NCBI GenBank assembly: GCA_005791535.1
Contig: SXWH01000270.1
Span: 1 to 33,052, forward strand
Source: Verrucomicrobiaceae bacterium
GTDB lineage: Bacteria; Verrucomicrobiota; Verrucomicrobiia; Chthoniobacterales; Chthoniobacteraceae
Length of the DNA: 33,052 nucleotides
Direction of reading: 5' to 3'
Shown here: positions 1 through 8,977 of the stretch, piece by piece
Layout of the letters: each line of letters starts with the position of its first letter
Position numbering within the stretch: the stretch's first letter is position 1
Program-made: the position numbers and the translations under genes
Notes under the pieces: model-generated
What the model was told of the DNA's origin: nothing
Databases searched by the model: none
Seen by the model: only the letters and a program-made list of their open reading frames with translations

Positions 1-316
1 CCCCGGACGTCGCGGGGTCGCTATTCCCGGTCGCGGGGTCGGTCCCAGACGCCGCGGGGTCTTACCTGCGCCCTGCGGGGTCGAACCCGGACGCCGCGGG
101 GTCCGTATTCCGCGGCGCGGGGAAATCCCCATTTGGCGCGGGGTGCACCCCGGACGCTGCGGGGTCCGTCCCATTTCGCGCAAGAGCGCCCCCGGAAGCG
201 CCGGGGTCCATACCATTTCCCGGAGGACCGACCCCGGAAACGCCGGGGTCCGTCCCATTCCCCGGAGGAACGCCCCCGGGAACGCCGGGGTCGGACCCGT
301 CCGGCACAGGAATCCC
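1..316. repeat. 21-nt period GC-rich tandem array (42-nt higher-order unit), cut by the window edge
   Basis: A core of the form CCCGGACGCCGCGGGGTC recurs with a 21-nt step, at about 2, 23-26, 44, 65, 86, 107, 128 and 149. From 149 the array becomes a clean 42-nt repeat, with units starting at 149, 191, 233 and 275. Each core is a near-palindrome; at 231-250 it reads GACCCCGG, a short loop, CCGGGGTC. Because 21 is a multiple of three, several frames stay open and read as heptads, for example xDPxxSG alternating with xxPxxNG on the minus strand. No start, ribosome site or conserved domain favours one frame, so I call it a repeat and not a gene. It probably extends beyond the left edge. Confidence 0.85.
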
Positions 317-569
317 GCTGCGGGACGCACATTCGCCCCCGCCGGTGCGAGGCCGGCCGCCGGAACGCGCAACAGCCTTCCTCCGCCCCGCAGGAACGGC
401 CCCGCAAGTCGCAGGGATGCGGTTGCGAGTTCCGGGTTCGGCACTGCGAGGGCGAACTCGCCGGCTCGGGCGGGTTTGGCGGCGGAAATTGCATGCGGTG
501 CCCCGCTGCGACGGTTGGGGCGGCGCGGTGGGCGTGGCAACTGGAGATTCGATTGGGGCGGGAAACGGA
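317..569. other. Intergenic spacer, nothing recognised
   Basis: GC-rich sequence between the repeat array and the terminator of the receptor gene. Open frames cross it on both strands but none shows a family signature or a plausible start. I see no RNA gene here. Confidence 0.5.
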
Positions 570-601
570 ACATCCGGCTCCGCTTGCGCAGGGCCGGATG
601 T
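570..601 (-). terminator. Hairpin downstream of the TonB receptor gene
   Basis: A perfect 9-bp inverted repeat (ACATCCGGC at 570-578, GCCGGATGT at 593-601) encloses a 14-nt loop. It lies 33-64 nt past the receptor stop codon. On the minus strand it is followed by a weak T-rich stretch (TTCCGTTT), so it is a plausible but not strong intrinsic terminator. Confidence 0.55.
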
Positions 602-633
602 CCGCCACTTATCTGACCAATTTGTTTGCCGGT

Positions 634-2799
634 TTAGAACGCGAATTTCGCGCCGAGGATGAAGTTGCGGCCGGGTTCGTTGATGCCGCTGCCGTGGATG
701 CGGTAGTCTTCGTCGGTGATGTTTTCGCAGGCGGCGAAGATGTTGATGTTGTCGGTGGGCTTCCATCCGGCGCGGAGGTGATAGACGGCGTAGCCGTGTG
801 TGCCGCCGGGCGGGATGCGCTGGGTGTCGTTCATATCGCCGGGCGAGAGGCGGTCTTGATGGCGCGCGAGGACGGCGCTGCCTTCGGCCCACCATTTGGC
901 GTCGTCGCTCTCCCAGCGGACGGCGAGTTGTGCGGTGAGCGGGTGGATGCGGGAGACGGGATAGACGCCGACTGCGCCGTTGTTGAACTGGCCGACTTCG
1001 CCTTCGCTCCATGCGAAGTTTCCGGAGGCGACCCAGCCTTTGGCGAAGCCCCACGAGGCGCCGAGTTCGACGCCCTGGATGTAGCCGTCGCCGCTGTTGA
1101 CGCGCTGGACTTCGGGGTCGCCGTTGACGACGTTGCCGGTGGGGAAGCGGATGATTTGGTCGTCGATCCAGGTGCGGTAGTAGGCGGCGTAGAGGTCGAT
1201 TTTGTCGGCGATGCTGGCTTTGGTGCCGAACTCAAAGGCGAGGTATTGCTCGGGGTCGAGGTTGCGCGTGGGCGTTTCGAGTTCGCCGCTGCGGGCGATG
1301 TCGAATGAGGTGAAGTCGCTGACGTTTGGGGCGCGGAAGCCCTGCGAGAGGCCGGTGAAGACGTTCCACTTTTCCGAGATGTCGTATTTGCCGCGCAGCG
1401 AGAATGTCACGGCGCTCATTTCCTCGCTGAAGCTGTCGAGCACGAGGGCATCGGAGGGGTCGGGATCGACGATGCCGGCATCCATGTGCGCAAAGGTCCA
1501 GCGGACGCCGGGTGTGATGGTGAGGCGGCTGCCGACTTTGATTTCATCCTGCAAATACACGCCGAGGAGGTCGTAGCTGGAGTCGTCGGCGACGGGGCCG
1601 CGGGGCTTGATGTTGCGGAGGGAGCCGTCGGGATTCCAGCGACTGCCCCAGGACTGGATTTCGTCGTGGTAGTATTCGACGCCGTAGGTGAGCTTGCCGA
1701 TGGGCGACGGGCTTTCGAGGTTCACGCTGAAGCCGTATTGGTCGTCCTGGAAGCCGTCGACGTCGCGGCGGCCGCCGGCGCGGATGCGGTCCTGCTCCTC
1801 TGTCTGGCGCTGGAAGGAAAGGGTGAACGTAGCCTTGCTAAGCCACGGTGCGACGTCGCGAGTTTCGAGCTTTGCGTAAGCGAGGTCGCGGGATTGGTCG
1901 AAGTCGCGGCGGAGGTCGGTGCCGAGCGACGTGCCATCGAAGCTCTGACTGAAGATCGTGGAGTGCCAGCGGGGCGCGTTGTTTTGCTCGAAGTGGTAAA
2001 GGGCGACGGTGAGGTCGGTGTTGTCGCTGAGCTTCCAGAGCATCTTCAAATCGCCGTCGATTTCATCGTAGCCGCTGTTGCGCTGGCGTCCGATGACGTC
2101 GCCGCCGCGGAGGTCGCCGTAGCTCTTCAGCGAGAGACCGCCGATGATGCCGAAGTTTGGCGAGAGGCCGAGCGACAGTTCACCGCGCGCGGTGTGGCTG
2201 TCCTCGGCGCTGGCGTAGCGGTATTCGGTGCTGCCGTGGATCTCGCGACCGCCTGCGGCCTGGGTGACGGTGCCCTTTCCGTCGCGCACGGTCGTCGCCG
2301 CTGCGGGGAGACGCGGGCTTTTCGTAATGGCGTTCACCGTTCCGCCGATTGCGTCGCTGCCGTAGAGGACGGACGACGGGCCTTTCACCACGTCGATGCG
2401 GTCGATGGTGTAGGAGTCGATCGTGCTCCAGTATTGGTTCGGGCCTTCGCGGAAGACTGCGTTGTTCAGGCGGATGCCGTCGATGAGCGCAAGCGTGCGA
2501 AAGCCCGTAAAGCCGCGCATGAACGGCGATGCCTGGCCGTGCCCCGTGCGCTGGAGCATCACGCCCGGCGTCGTGCTCAGCGCATCGGTGAACGTGCGCA
2601 CCGAGCGACGGTCGCGGAAGTCCGAGCTGTCCACGACATGCGCGGTGAACGGGGCATCGAGCACGGTGCTTTCCGAGCGGGAGGCGGTGACGACGACTTC
2701 GTCGAGGATGCTGTAGTTCATCGACTCCACCGGCGAAGCGGCATGGGCAAGCACGGCGGAACAGGCGATGGCGAGTTGGAGTTTGGTGTGGATGGTCAT
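634..2799 (-). CDS. TonB-dependent outer-membrane receptor
   Basis: A 721-aa outer-membrane active transporter expected to import a siderophore, heme, cobalamin or another scarce ligand using energy from TonB-ExbBD. Residues 1-20 form a signal peptide ending in AHA. A TonB-box-like DEVVVTASR follows at about 33-41. The plug domain spans about 45-160 and includes MRGF, LIDGIRLN and VVKGPSSVLYGSDAIGG. The rest is a beta-barrel ending in phenylalanine (AKFAF), the usual outer-membrane assembly signal. A barrel loop carries GFRAP followed by RNLDPE, resembling the FRAP and NPNL boxes of heme and cobalamin receptors; these boxes are widespread and do not fix the substrate. No periplasmic binding protein or ABC transporter is adjacent. 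The leader contains a terminator-type hairpin, so transcription is probably controlled after initiation. The family is sure; the ligand is unknown. Confidence 0.95.
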   Translation of the reverse strand: MTIHTKLQLAIACSAVLAHAASPVESMNYSILDEVVVTASRSESTVLDAPFTAHVVDSSDFRDRRSVRTFTDALSTTPGVMLQRTGHGQASPFMRGFTGFRTLALIDGIRLNNAVFREGPNQYWSTIDSYTIDRIDVVKGPSSVLYGSDAIGGTVNAITKSPRLPAAATTVRDGKGTVTQAAGGREIHGSTEYRYASAEDSHTARGELSLGLSPNFGIIGGLSLKSYGDLRGGDVIGRQRNSGYDEIDGDLKMLWKLSDNTDLTVALYHFEQNNAPRWHSTIFSQSFDGTSLGTDLRRDFDQSRDLAYAKLETRDVAPWLSKATFTLSFQRQTEEQDRIRAGGRRDVDGFQDDQYGFSVNLESPSPIGKLTYGVEYYHDEIQSWGSRWNPDGSLRNIKPRGPVADDSSYDLLGVYLQDEIKVGSRLTITPGVRWTFAHMDAGIVDPDPSDALVLDSFSEEMSAVTFSLRGKYDISEKWNVFTGLSQGFRAPNVSDFTSFDIARSGELETPTRNLDPEQYLAFEFGTKASIADKIDLYAAYYRTWIDDQIIRFPTGNVVNGDPEVQRVNSGDGYIQGVELGASWGFAKGWVASGNFAWSEGEVGQFNNGAVGVYPVSRIHPLTAQLAVRWESDDAKWWAEGSAVLARHQDRLSPGDMNDTQRIPPGGTHGYAVYHLRAGWKPTDNINIFAACENITDEDYRIHGSGINEPGRNFILGAKFAF

Positions 2800-2810
2800 G
2801 TGTGGTTGGT

Positions 2811-2837
2811 GAAAGAAAAGCGCAGATGGTTCTGCGC
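2811..2837 (-). terminator. Leader terminator (attenuator-type) before the TonB receptor
   Basis: On the minus strand a perfect 7-bp stem with a 4-nt loop (GCGCAGA, ACCA, TCTGCGC) is followed directly by TTTTCTTT. This is the layout of an intrinsic terminator. It sits inside the 5' leader, 21 nt before the receptor ATG, so it would stop transcripts before the gene unless it is disrupted. Confidence 0.65.
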
Positions 2838-2945
2838 GCGCTGCCCCTTAGCGGCCCGTGTGCCAGCCCGCAGGGAAATACCGGGCGTCTCTGTAAACCG
2901 GCCCGAAAACCGGGAACTGGTGGCGTCAGACTCGCGTTGAATTGG
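2838..2945 (-). promoter_or_regulatory. Candidate structured leader (riboswitch-like, ligand unknown)
   Basis: This GC-rich segment lies between a possible start site and the leader terminator. On the minus strand it offers a CCCG/CGGG hairpin, a GCCCG/CGGGC hairpin, and a CTGCG at about 2869-2873 that could pair with the CGCAG forming the 5' arm of the terminator stem. That would be a possible antiterminator. I cannot match it to a known riboswitch consensus; cobalamin was considered and not supported. Confidence 0.35.
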
Positions 2946-2949
2946 TTAC

Positions 2950-2955
2950 ATTCTA
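2950..2955 (-). promoter_or_regulatory. Possible -10 element for the TonB receptor
   Basis: TAGAAT on the minus strand matches five of six bases of the sigma-70 -10 consensus. It would start a leader of roughly 140 nt. The only upstream -35 candidate (TTGCTC) is 20 bp away, so this is weak. Confidence 0.25.
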
Positions 2956-3092
2956 TTCATCAGAGTAGGCGTCAGGAGCAAATTCCATCCACGCTGGCGA
3001 TCAGCGGTGGAACATGCGGCTTCCCGGTGATGGTCATCGTCGCCACACCCACAGAATCGCCACAGTAGCGAGCGGACGATTCCCCGCGCGCT

Positions 3093-3120
3093 TTGATAAA
3101 CGTTCCGTAACTTTTAAAAG
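3093..3120 (+). promoter_or_regulatory. Candidate sigma-70 promoter for the giant CotH protein gene
   Basis: TTGATA (3093-3098) and TAAAAG (3115-3120) are separated by 16 bp. The predicted start near 3127 gives a leader of about 113 nt before the ATG at 3240. The match is moderate. Confidence 0.45.
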
Positions 3121-3239
3121 GATCCTGTCGTTAGGGATGTGTGACAGATTTGTGCCAGACGAAAGACACCGCAGACATGAGCCCTCATATCCGTCGGTGC
3201 CTCTCCACCAAACCGAACAAACCTCCGACCCATTCTTGC

Positions 3240-6200
3240 ATGAACCTTACCCGCACACTTTTTGCCGCGCTGCTGCTCGGTGCCGTACAATCCCAAGCCC
3301 AAGTCATCATCAACGAGGTGATGGCATCGAACACGCGCGCGTTCCCCGACATTACAGACTTTGAGGATTATCCGGACTGGTTTGAGCTGAAGAATACGAC
3401 GGGCGCTCCGGTGAGTCTCGACGGGTACTTCATCAGCGATGATGCGGGGAATCCCTTTAAGTGGCAGGTTCCCAATGGCGCGACGATCCCGGCAAATGGT
3501 TTCCTTCTTTTCATGGCGGATGGCCACGATGCCGCACCGGGCGAGACACACCCGCGCGGCTACTGGCCGTGGAAGGACTTCGTGACGGAGCGGTATCACA
3601 CGAACTTCAGCCTCGGCTCGCTCGGCGAATCGCTGACGCTGACGAAGGCGGAGGGACTGAGCACAGTGACGCTGATCAACGCATCCATCCCCGCGCCCGT
3701 GGCTCCGGCGACGGTAGCGGTGTGGAAGTATCTCGATAATGGCACGGACCAGAGCACGCAGTGGCGGGCGCGGAGCTTCGATGATTCATCGTGGGCCTCG
3801 GGGCCTGCGGAACTGGGCTACGGCGACACACAAAACACGCTGCTGAGCTACGGGCCCGATCCGAACAACAAGTACATCACCACTTACTTCCGGCATCATT
3901 TCAATGTCGCAGACCCATCGCTTTATCATGGCCTGACCATCCGCGCAGTGCTCGACGACGGCGCAGTGATTTACCTGAACGGAACGGAAGTGGCGCGGCG
4001 GAATCTTCCGACGACGGACGTGGACTATAAAACGCTCGCGCTGACAAATCTCACGGCTTCGACGGAGCAGACGTTCTGGGTTTTTCAAATCCCCGCCTCC
4101 GCGCTGGTCGCGGGCGACAACGTGATCGCGGTGGAACTGCACCAGTTCGAGGCGATCAATGCCGACATCAGCTTCGACCTCGGGCTCACGGCGTCGCTGC
4201 ACACGAGCGCCACGCAGATCGACTCGCTGGCGTATCCGCAGCAGGTGTCGGATGTTTCCTTCGGCAGGGACGTGACGACGCCATCGACGCTGCGGCAGTT
4301 CGCCGTGCCGACTCCCGGAGCGGACAACTCCACGGAAATCGTGAACAACGTGCGTATCACCGGCAACGCGGTGACGGCTTCGCTCCAGACGGGAATCTAC
4401 GCCACGGACCAGACGGTGAGCCTTTCGACTCCGAGCGGGCAAATCCACTACACACTGGACGGCAGCAACCCGAAGATCTCCTCCCCGGTTTACACCACCC
4501 CGCTGAGCATCACGGCGACGACGGTGGTCCGCGCGCAGTGTTTCGAGACAGGAAAGGCACCGGGGCCGATTCTCACGCGGACCTATTTCCGCGGGGAGAC
4601 GCAGGGCAACCTCCCATACATTTCCGTTGTCGCAGACCCGGAGACGCTCTTCGGGAACACCATCGGCATTTACAAAAACGAGCACGAAACTGTCACGGGC
4701 AGCTACGGGCTGAAGGATGTCTATAAAGGCAAGGACGCGCCGGGGAACGTGGAATACATCGCGCCGGGCGGCGTGTTTGGATTCACGGCGGGCTGCAGCA
4801 TCCGCATCGGCGGCGAGAACAACTGGGTGCATCCGCAGAAGGCGCTGAATATCGGAATCAGCGGCAAATACGGGACCGAAGACGTGAGCTACAATCTCTT
4901 CCCGGATATTGCGGTCGGGCTGCACACGAGCTTCACCCTGCGCGACGGCGGAGACAACTGGGACAAGGACATGCTCCGCGACTGTCTCTATCCCAAGCTC
5001 ACGCACGGCTACATGAACGTGGACACGGCGGACTACAGCCCGAGCGTCGTCTTCATCAACGGCGCATACTACGGTCTGCACGACATCCGTCAGCGCTGGG
5101 ACGACATGTGGTTTGCGCAGACGTATCACGTCCCCGCCGACAAGATCGACCACCTCCTTTACGGCCACATCACGAGCGCATCGGTGACGCTGGGCGTGGA
5201 CAAGGGCACGAACGAAGACTGGCTGGCGTTCATGTCGTTCATCAATACGGCGGACCTCACGCTCACAGCGAACTGGGCCTACGTGGAATCGAAAATCGAC
5301 GTGGACAGCTTCATGGATTTCGTCATCGCAGAATCCTACGGCAACAATACGAGCTGGCAGCACAACCGCGAGTTCTGGCGCGACCGCAGGCCCGGCGGGA
5401 AATACCGCTGGTTCCTCACGGATATGGACCGCACCTTTTCCACCGCGACGCTCACGGGCATCCTTTCGAGCATGCTCTCCAGTGAGGACGTGCTTGTACG
5501 CCTGAAGGCAAACACAGCCTTCAAGCAACGCCTCGCGCAGCGCTACGCCGCGCACGTCGCGGGGACGTTCAAGCCATCGCGGGTGCAGGCGATCATTTCC
5601 GCCATGGATACACAGGTCTCGGCATCCGTGCCGCGTCACGTTACCCGCTGGGCTCCGAACGGCACCACCGTGGCAACGCGCAATAGCAATATCCAAAACA
5701 TCAAGGACTACGCCACGCAGCGGGCCGCGAACTTTTACGGGGAAGTAACCACGCAGCTCGGAGTCAGCACCGCAGTGAACCTGACGCTCACCGCCAACGC
5801 CGCGCAAGGCCGGGTGCTGGTGCAGGGTGTCCCGGTGGAGGCCGGCACATTCAAGATGTTCCCAAATATCGCTTTCACGCTCAAAGCCGAACCGGCTCCG
5901 GGCTACGCGTTCAGTAGCTGGACCGGCGCGACTGGTGGTGCGAGCACGACGGCGACGATTACCGGCGCTGCGAGCATCACGGCGAACTTCGTGCCCGTGA
6001 CGGAAACCGTCATCGGCGGGACGCTCTCCGGCAACACGACGCTCACACTGGCAAACTCGCCGTATGTCGTGAGCAGCGATTTGATCGTCCCCGCAGGAGT
6101 CACGCTCACGGTCGAGGCCGGTGTGAACATCAAGATGGCCGCCGGACGCAACATTCGCGTGCAGGGCGTACTGAATGTGAACGGCACGGCACCACTGCCG

Positions 6201-8483
6201 GTGCTCATCAACGGACGCGCCAGCGACAAATGGGGCGGCATCAGCTTTGAGTTCCCAAGCGGAGCATCCACGCTCGCCCACATCAATATCCGCGGCGCAA
6301 CGAAGGGATACGACCCCGTGCTTTATCCCGTGGCGGTAATGGGCCGCAACGCCACGCTTACGGTGGATTTCATGGACATCGATGAGAGCGACACGACGTT
6401 CTACAACTACAACGGCAACGCCATCGTCCGCGACAGCCGCTTCTATCTGCCCTACACGGGCGATGGGCTGCACATCAAGAAGGGCACGGCTCTGGTTCAG
6501 CGTTGCACATTCCCCGGCAACAACGCGCCGGATACCGACGCGATCGACTTCGACGCTGTGACGAACGGCACGATCGAAGACTGCCGCATCCATCGCTTCC
6601 AGGGCAGCAACAGCGATGGCATCGACATCGGCGAAGCGTGCTCGAACGTGCTCGTTCAAGGGAACCTCATCTACTTCAACTCCGACAAAGGCTTCTCCGT
6701 CGGCCAGGGTTCGACCGTGACCATCCGCAAGAACCTCGTCGTCGGCTGCGTGCTCGGCGTCGGCATCAAAGACACCGGCTCGGTCGCGACGATTGACCAG
6801 AATACTTTCGTGAACTGCGGCACGGGTGTCGCGGTGTACGAGAAAAACTTCGGCGGTGGCGGCGGCTCCGGCATCGTAACGAACACCATCATCTCGAAAT
6901 CGACGCTCGCGCCGACGACCGTGGACCTTTTCTCCACGCTCACGACGAACTACAGCCTCAGCGACACACAGGCGCTTTCCGGCACGGGCAATCTGCTCAC
7001 CGACCCGCTCTTTGTGGACCCCGTGGTGCTGAACTTCCAACTCCGCCCGACATCGCCTGCAATCAACAGCGGTGACCCGGCCCACGCGCTCGACGCGGAC
7101 AGCACTCGCGTGGACATCGGCGCGCAATACATCTACAGCGCGGCAGACTATCCATTCACCATCGGAGAAACCGTGGTCGTGAACGAAGTGCTCGCAAACT
7201 CCGGCGCGGCGAGCGACTGGATCGAAATCCACAATCGCACCGGTGCCTCCATGAACATCGGCGGCTGGTTCCTGAGCGACAGCGGTGCCGATTTGCAAAA
7301 GTACCGCATCCCACCGGGCACCATCATCCCCGCGGGCGGATACGTCACTTTCTACGAAAGCACCAACTTCGGCGTCGCGAGCGTGGATACCAACAAGATC
7401 ACCGCATTCGCGCTCAGCGACATTGGCGAGACGGTTTACCTCAGTTCGGCGGTGAACGACCAGCTCACTGACTACCAGACGAAGGAGGATTTCGGCCCCA
7501 GCACGGAAGGCGAATCGCTCGGCGCGTATTACAAACCGAGCACAGATTCCTACAACTTCGTCGCCATGAAAACGCCAACACCCAACGCCCCAAACAGCGG
7601 CCCTCGCGTCGGCCCGATCGTCATTTCGGAAATCATGTACAATCCCGCAGGCGCAGGGGATGCCGAATACATCGAACTGCTCAACGTGAGCAATGCACCG
7701 GTCACACTTTACGACTCGGTGAAAGGCAAAGCGTGGCGCATCAGCGACGGCATCGACTTCGAATTCCCCGCCGCCTCGCCGCTCACCATGCAGCCCGGCC
7801 AACGCGTCGTCATCACAAAGAACCTCACGCTATTCAACGCCAGCTTCGGCGCGCTCGTTCCCGCGGGCACGACGGTCTTCGAGTGGGGCGCGGGCGGACT
7901 CTCAAACGGCGGCGAAAGCCTCCAAATCGACCGCCCCGGCGCAGTGGATGCGTTCAACGTCGTCCAGTATGTCCGGCAGGACCGCGTGAACTTTGAAGAC
8001 GCAGCACCATGGCCGACCACACCCGACGGCCACGGTCCATCGCTCACGAAAATCTCCGAGAAAGACTACGGCAACGACTACATCAACTGGATGGCCGCAG
8101 GCGCATCGCCCGGCGGATTCGCCCCCGGCAACCGCTTCGCCACCTGGTCAGCAACCAACGGAGTCTCAGGTGCAAACGGCGACGAAGACGGCGACGGAAT
8201 CAGCAATCTGCTGGAATACGCGCTCGGCACCAACCCGAACTCTCCATCGCTCAACACATCCCCCACCCTGTCGCTGGCCACCGGACAAGGACTCGTGAGC
8301 TACACGGTGAACTCGCTCATCCCGGACGTCGACTGCGTCCTCGAAGGCTCGTCCGACCTGCAAACATGGACGCAGCTCGATGCGTATCCCATGACGCTCG
8401 TCTCCGGCCAGCAAACGCGGACCTATGTAGTCCCCACCGGCGGAACCTGCATGTTCTACCGGCTACGCGTGACGCAGAAGTAG
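3240..8483 (+). CDS. Giant secreted CotH / lamin-tail / beta-helix protein
   Basis: A 1747-aa secreted or surface protein. I chose ATG 3240 because it opens a signal peptide (MNLTRTLFAALLLGAVQSQA); an earlier in-frame start adds 33 polar residues that would bury it. Domains in order: lamin-tail domain (about 22-141), galactose-binding-like domain (159-320), chitobiase C-terminal-like segment with HYTLDGSNP (370-447), CotH domain (456-840), an InlB-type repeat with FSSWTG (886-917), a right-handed beta-helix region (about 940-1255), two further lamin-tail domains (from about 1312 and 1460), and a calcium-binding thrombospondin-3-type stretch GDEDGDGISN (about 1646-1669). CotH proteins are atypical protein kinases of spore coats and bacterial surfaces; the Asp728-Met-Asp730 motif in WFLTDMDRTF fits the metal-binding position. 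The target is unknown. The gene stands alone on its strand. Domain calls are firm; kinase activity is inferred. Confidence 0.9.
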   Translation: MNLTRTLFAALLLGAVQSQAQVIINEVMASNTRAFPDITDFEDYPDWFELKNTTGAPVSLDGYFISDDAGNPFKWQVPNGATIPANGFLLFMADGHDAAPGETHPRGYWPWKDFVTERYHTNFSLGSLGESLTLTKAEGLSTVTLINASIPAPVAPATVAVWKYLDNGTDQSTQWRARSFDDSSWASGPAELGYGDTQNTLLSYGPDPNNKYITTYFRHHFNVADPSLYHGLTIRAVLDDGAVIYLNGTEVARRNLPTTDVDYKTLALTNLTASTEQTFWVFQIPASALVAGDNVIAVELHQFEAINADISFDLGLTASLHTSATQIDSLAYPQQVSDVSFGRDVTTPSTLRQFAVPTPGADNSTEIVNNVRITGNAVTASLQTGIYATDQTVSLSTPSGQIHYTLDGSNPKISSPVYTTPLSITATTVVRAQCFETGKAPGPILTRTYFRGETQGNLPYISVVADPETLFGNTIGIYKNEHETVTGSYGLKDVYKGKDAPGNVEYIAPGGVFGFTAGCSIRIGGENNWVHPQKALNIGISGKYGTEDVSYNLFPDIAVGLHTSFTLRDGGDNWDKDMLRDCLYPKLTHGYMNVDTADYSPSVVFINGAYYGLHDIRQRWDDMWFAQTYHVPADKIDHLLYGHITSASVTLGVDKGTNEDWLAFMSFINTADLTLTANWAYVESKIDVDSFMDFVIAESYGNNTSWQHNREFWRDRRPGGKYRWFLTDMDRTFSTATLTGILSSMLSSEDVLVRLKANTAFKQRLAQRYAAHVAGTFKPSRVQAIISAMDTQVSASVPRHVTRWAPNGTTVATRNSNIQNIKDYATQRAANFYGEVTTQLGVSTAVNLTLTANAAQGRVLVQGVPVEAGTFKMFPNIAFTLKAEPAPGYAFSSWTGATGGASTTATITGAASITANFVPVTETVIGGTLSGNTTLTLANSPYVVSSDLIVPAGVTLTVEAGVNIKMAAGRNIRVQGVLNVNGTAPLPVLINGRASDKWGGISFEFPSGASTLAHINIRGATKGYDPVLYPVAVMGRNATLTVDFMDIDESDTTFYNYNGNAIVRDSRFYLPYTGDGLHIKKGTALVQRCTFPGNNAPDTDAIDFDAVTNGTIEDCRIHRFQGSNSDGIDIGEACSNVLVQGNLIYFNSDKGFSVGQGSTVTIRKNLVVGCVLGVGIKDTGSVATIDQNTFVNCGTGVAVYEKNFGGGGGSGIVTNTIISKSTLAPTTVDLFSTLTTNYSLSDTQALSGTGNLLTDPLFVDPVVLNFQLRPTSPAINSGDPAHALDADSTRVDIGAQYIYSAADYPFTIGETVVVNEVLANSGAASDWIEIHNRTGASMNIGGWFLSDSGADLQKYRIPPGTIIPAGGYVTFYESTNFGVASVDTNKITAFALSDIGETVYLSSAVNDQLTDYQTKEDFGPSTEGESLGAYYKPSTDSYNFVAMKTPTPNAPNSGPRVGPIVISEIMYNPAGAGDAEYIELLNVSNAPVTLYDSVKGKAWRISDGIDFEFPAASPLTMQPGQRVVITKNLTLFNASFGALVPAGTTVFEWGAGGLSNGGESLQIDRPGAVDAFNVVQYVRQDRVNFEDAAPWPTTPDGHGPSLTKISEKDYGNDYINWMAAGASPGGFAPGNRFATWSATNGVSGANGDEDGDGISNLLEYALGTNPNSPSLNTSPTLSLATGQGLVSYTVNSLIPDVDCVLEGSSDLQTWTQLDAYPMTLVSGQQTRTYVVPTGGTCMFYRLRVTQK

Positions 8484-8543
8484 GCGGCACCGGAACTCGC
8501 GAACGGAAGCGGGCAACCGGGTACCACCCTGCGGGGGCAGGCT

Positions 8544-8581
8544 GGCGGTGGATTCTGGCTTGCCAGCGAAGGCAAACCGCC
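8544..8581. repeat. Nested palindrome after the giant CotH gene
   Basis: An outer 6-bp stem (GGCGGT 8544-8549, ACCGCC 8576-8581) encloses a perfect inner hairpin (CTGGC, TT, GCCAG at 8555-8566). There is no T-tract, so it is a poor intrinsic terminator. It could instead be a REP-like dispersed element or an mRNA 3'-end stabiliser. Confidence 0.5.
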
Positions 8582-8601
8582 GACGTTGGGCGCAAACCAC
8601 C

Positions 8602-8925
8602 ATGAACGCTCCTCAGTTCCAGCTCGCTGTGCAAATTCCCACCACCTTCATCGGCTCGCGCATTACCGAGGGCGAATTGGAGGACAAAGTCCACGCGGCG
8701 ATTTTCGGTCTCGGGAAGTTCGACGGAATCACGAGCGATGAAGCGGAGACGGATGTGTTTGTTTCCACGAACGACCCGCAGCGGGTGTTCCGGCATTTGA
8801 AGCCGTATTTTGAAGCGAGCGGGATCATCGACCAAATCCAGGCGGCGTATCGCAGGACGGATGCGAGCGATTACACGGTCATCTGGCCCGCGCCGCCGGA
8901 GGAAGAGTCGTCGATGCTGATGTAA
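8602..8925 (+). CDS. Conserved-looking small protein of unknown function
   Basis: A 107-aa soluble acidic protein that I do not recognise. I start it at ATG 8602 (MNAPQFQLAVQIP); a longer in-frame start at 8548 would add 18 residues that lie inside the upstream palindrome. There is no signal peptide or membrane segment. The alternation of strands and helices and the end (WPAPPEEESS) look like a compact alpha/beta domain. It lies 52 nt before trpS on the same strand and could be cotranscribed with it. Confidence 0.7.
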   Translation: MNAPQFQLAVQIPTTFIGSRITEGELEDKVHAAIFGLGKFDGITSDEAETDVFVSTNDPQRVFRHLKPYFEASGIIDQIQAAYRRTDASDYTVIWPAPPEEESSMLM

Positions 8926-8977
8926 GAGCGGCGTTCGCTCTCGACAGCCGCGCGGGAAGTTCGCATTTAGCAGCGGC

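Noticed and set aside
1..316. CRISPR array
   Set aside because: The repeats are 21 nt, degenerate and contiguous, with no unique spacers, and no cas gene is in the window.
133..1308. Plus-strand open frame across the repeat array and the receptor 3' end
   Set aside because: Its second half is antisense to a convincing TonB receptor barrel, and the first half is open only because the repeat period is a multiple of three.
2800..3000. Cobalamin riboswitch on either strand
   Set aside because: Short matches such as GGGAACTGGTG and GTCAGGAG occur on the plus strand, but the conserved core order and B12-box context are absent, and the strand is wrong for the receptor.
3786..7802. A 1338-codon open frame antisense to the giant CotH gene
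   Set aside because: It has no domain, is rich in Arg, Val and Ala as expected from the reverse of a GC-biased coding frame, and the plus strand encodes clear domains throughout.
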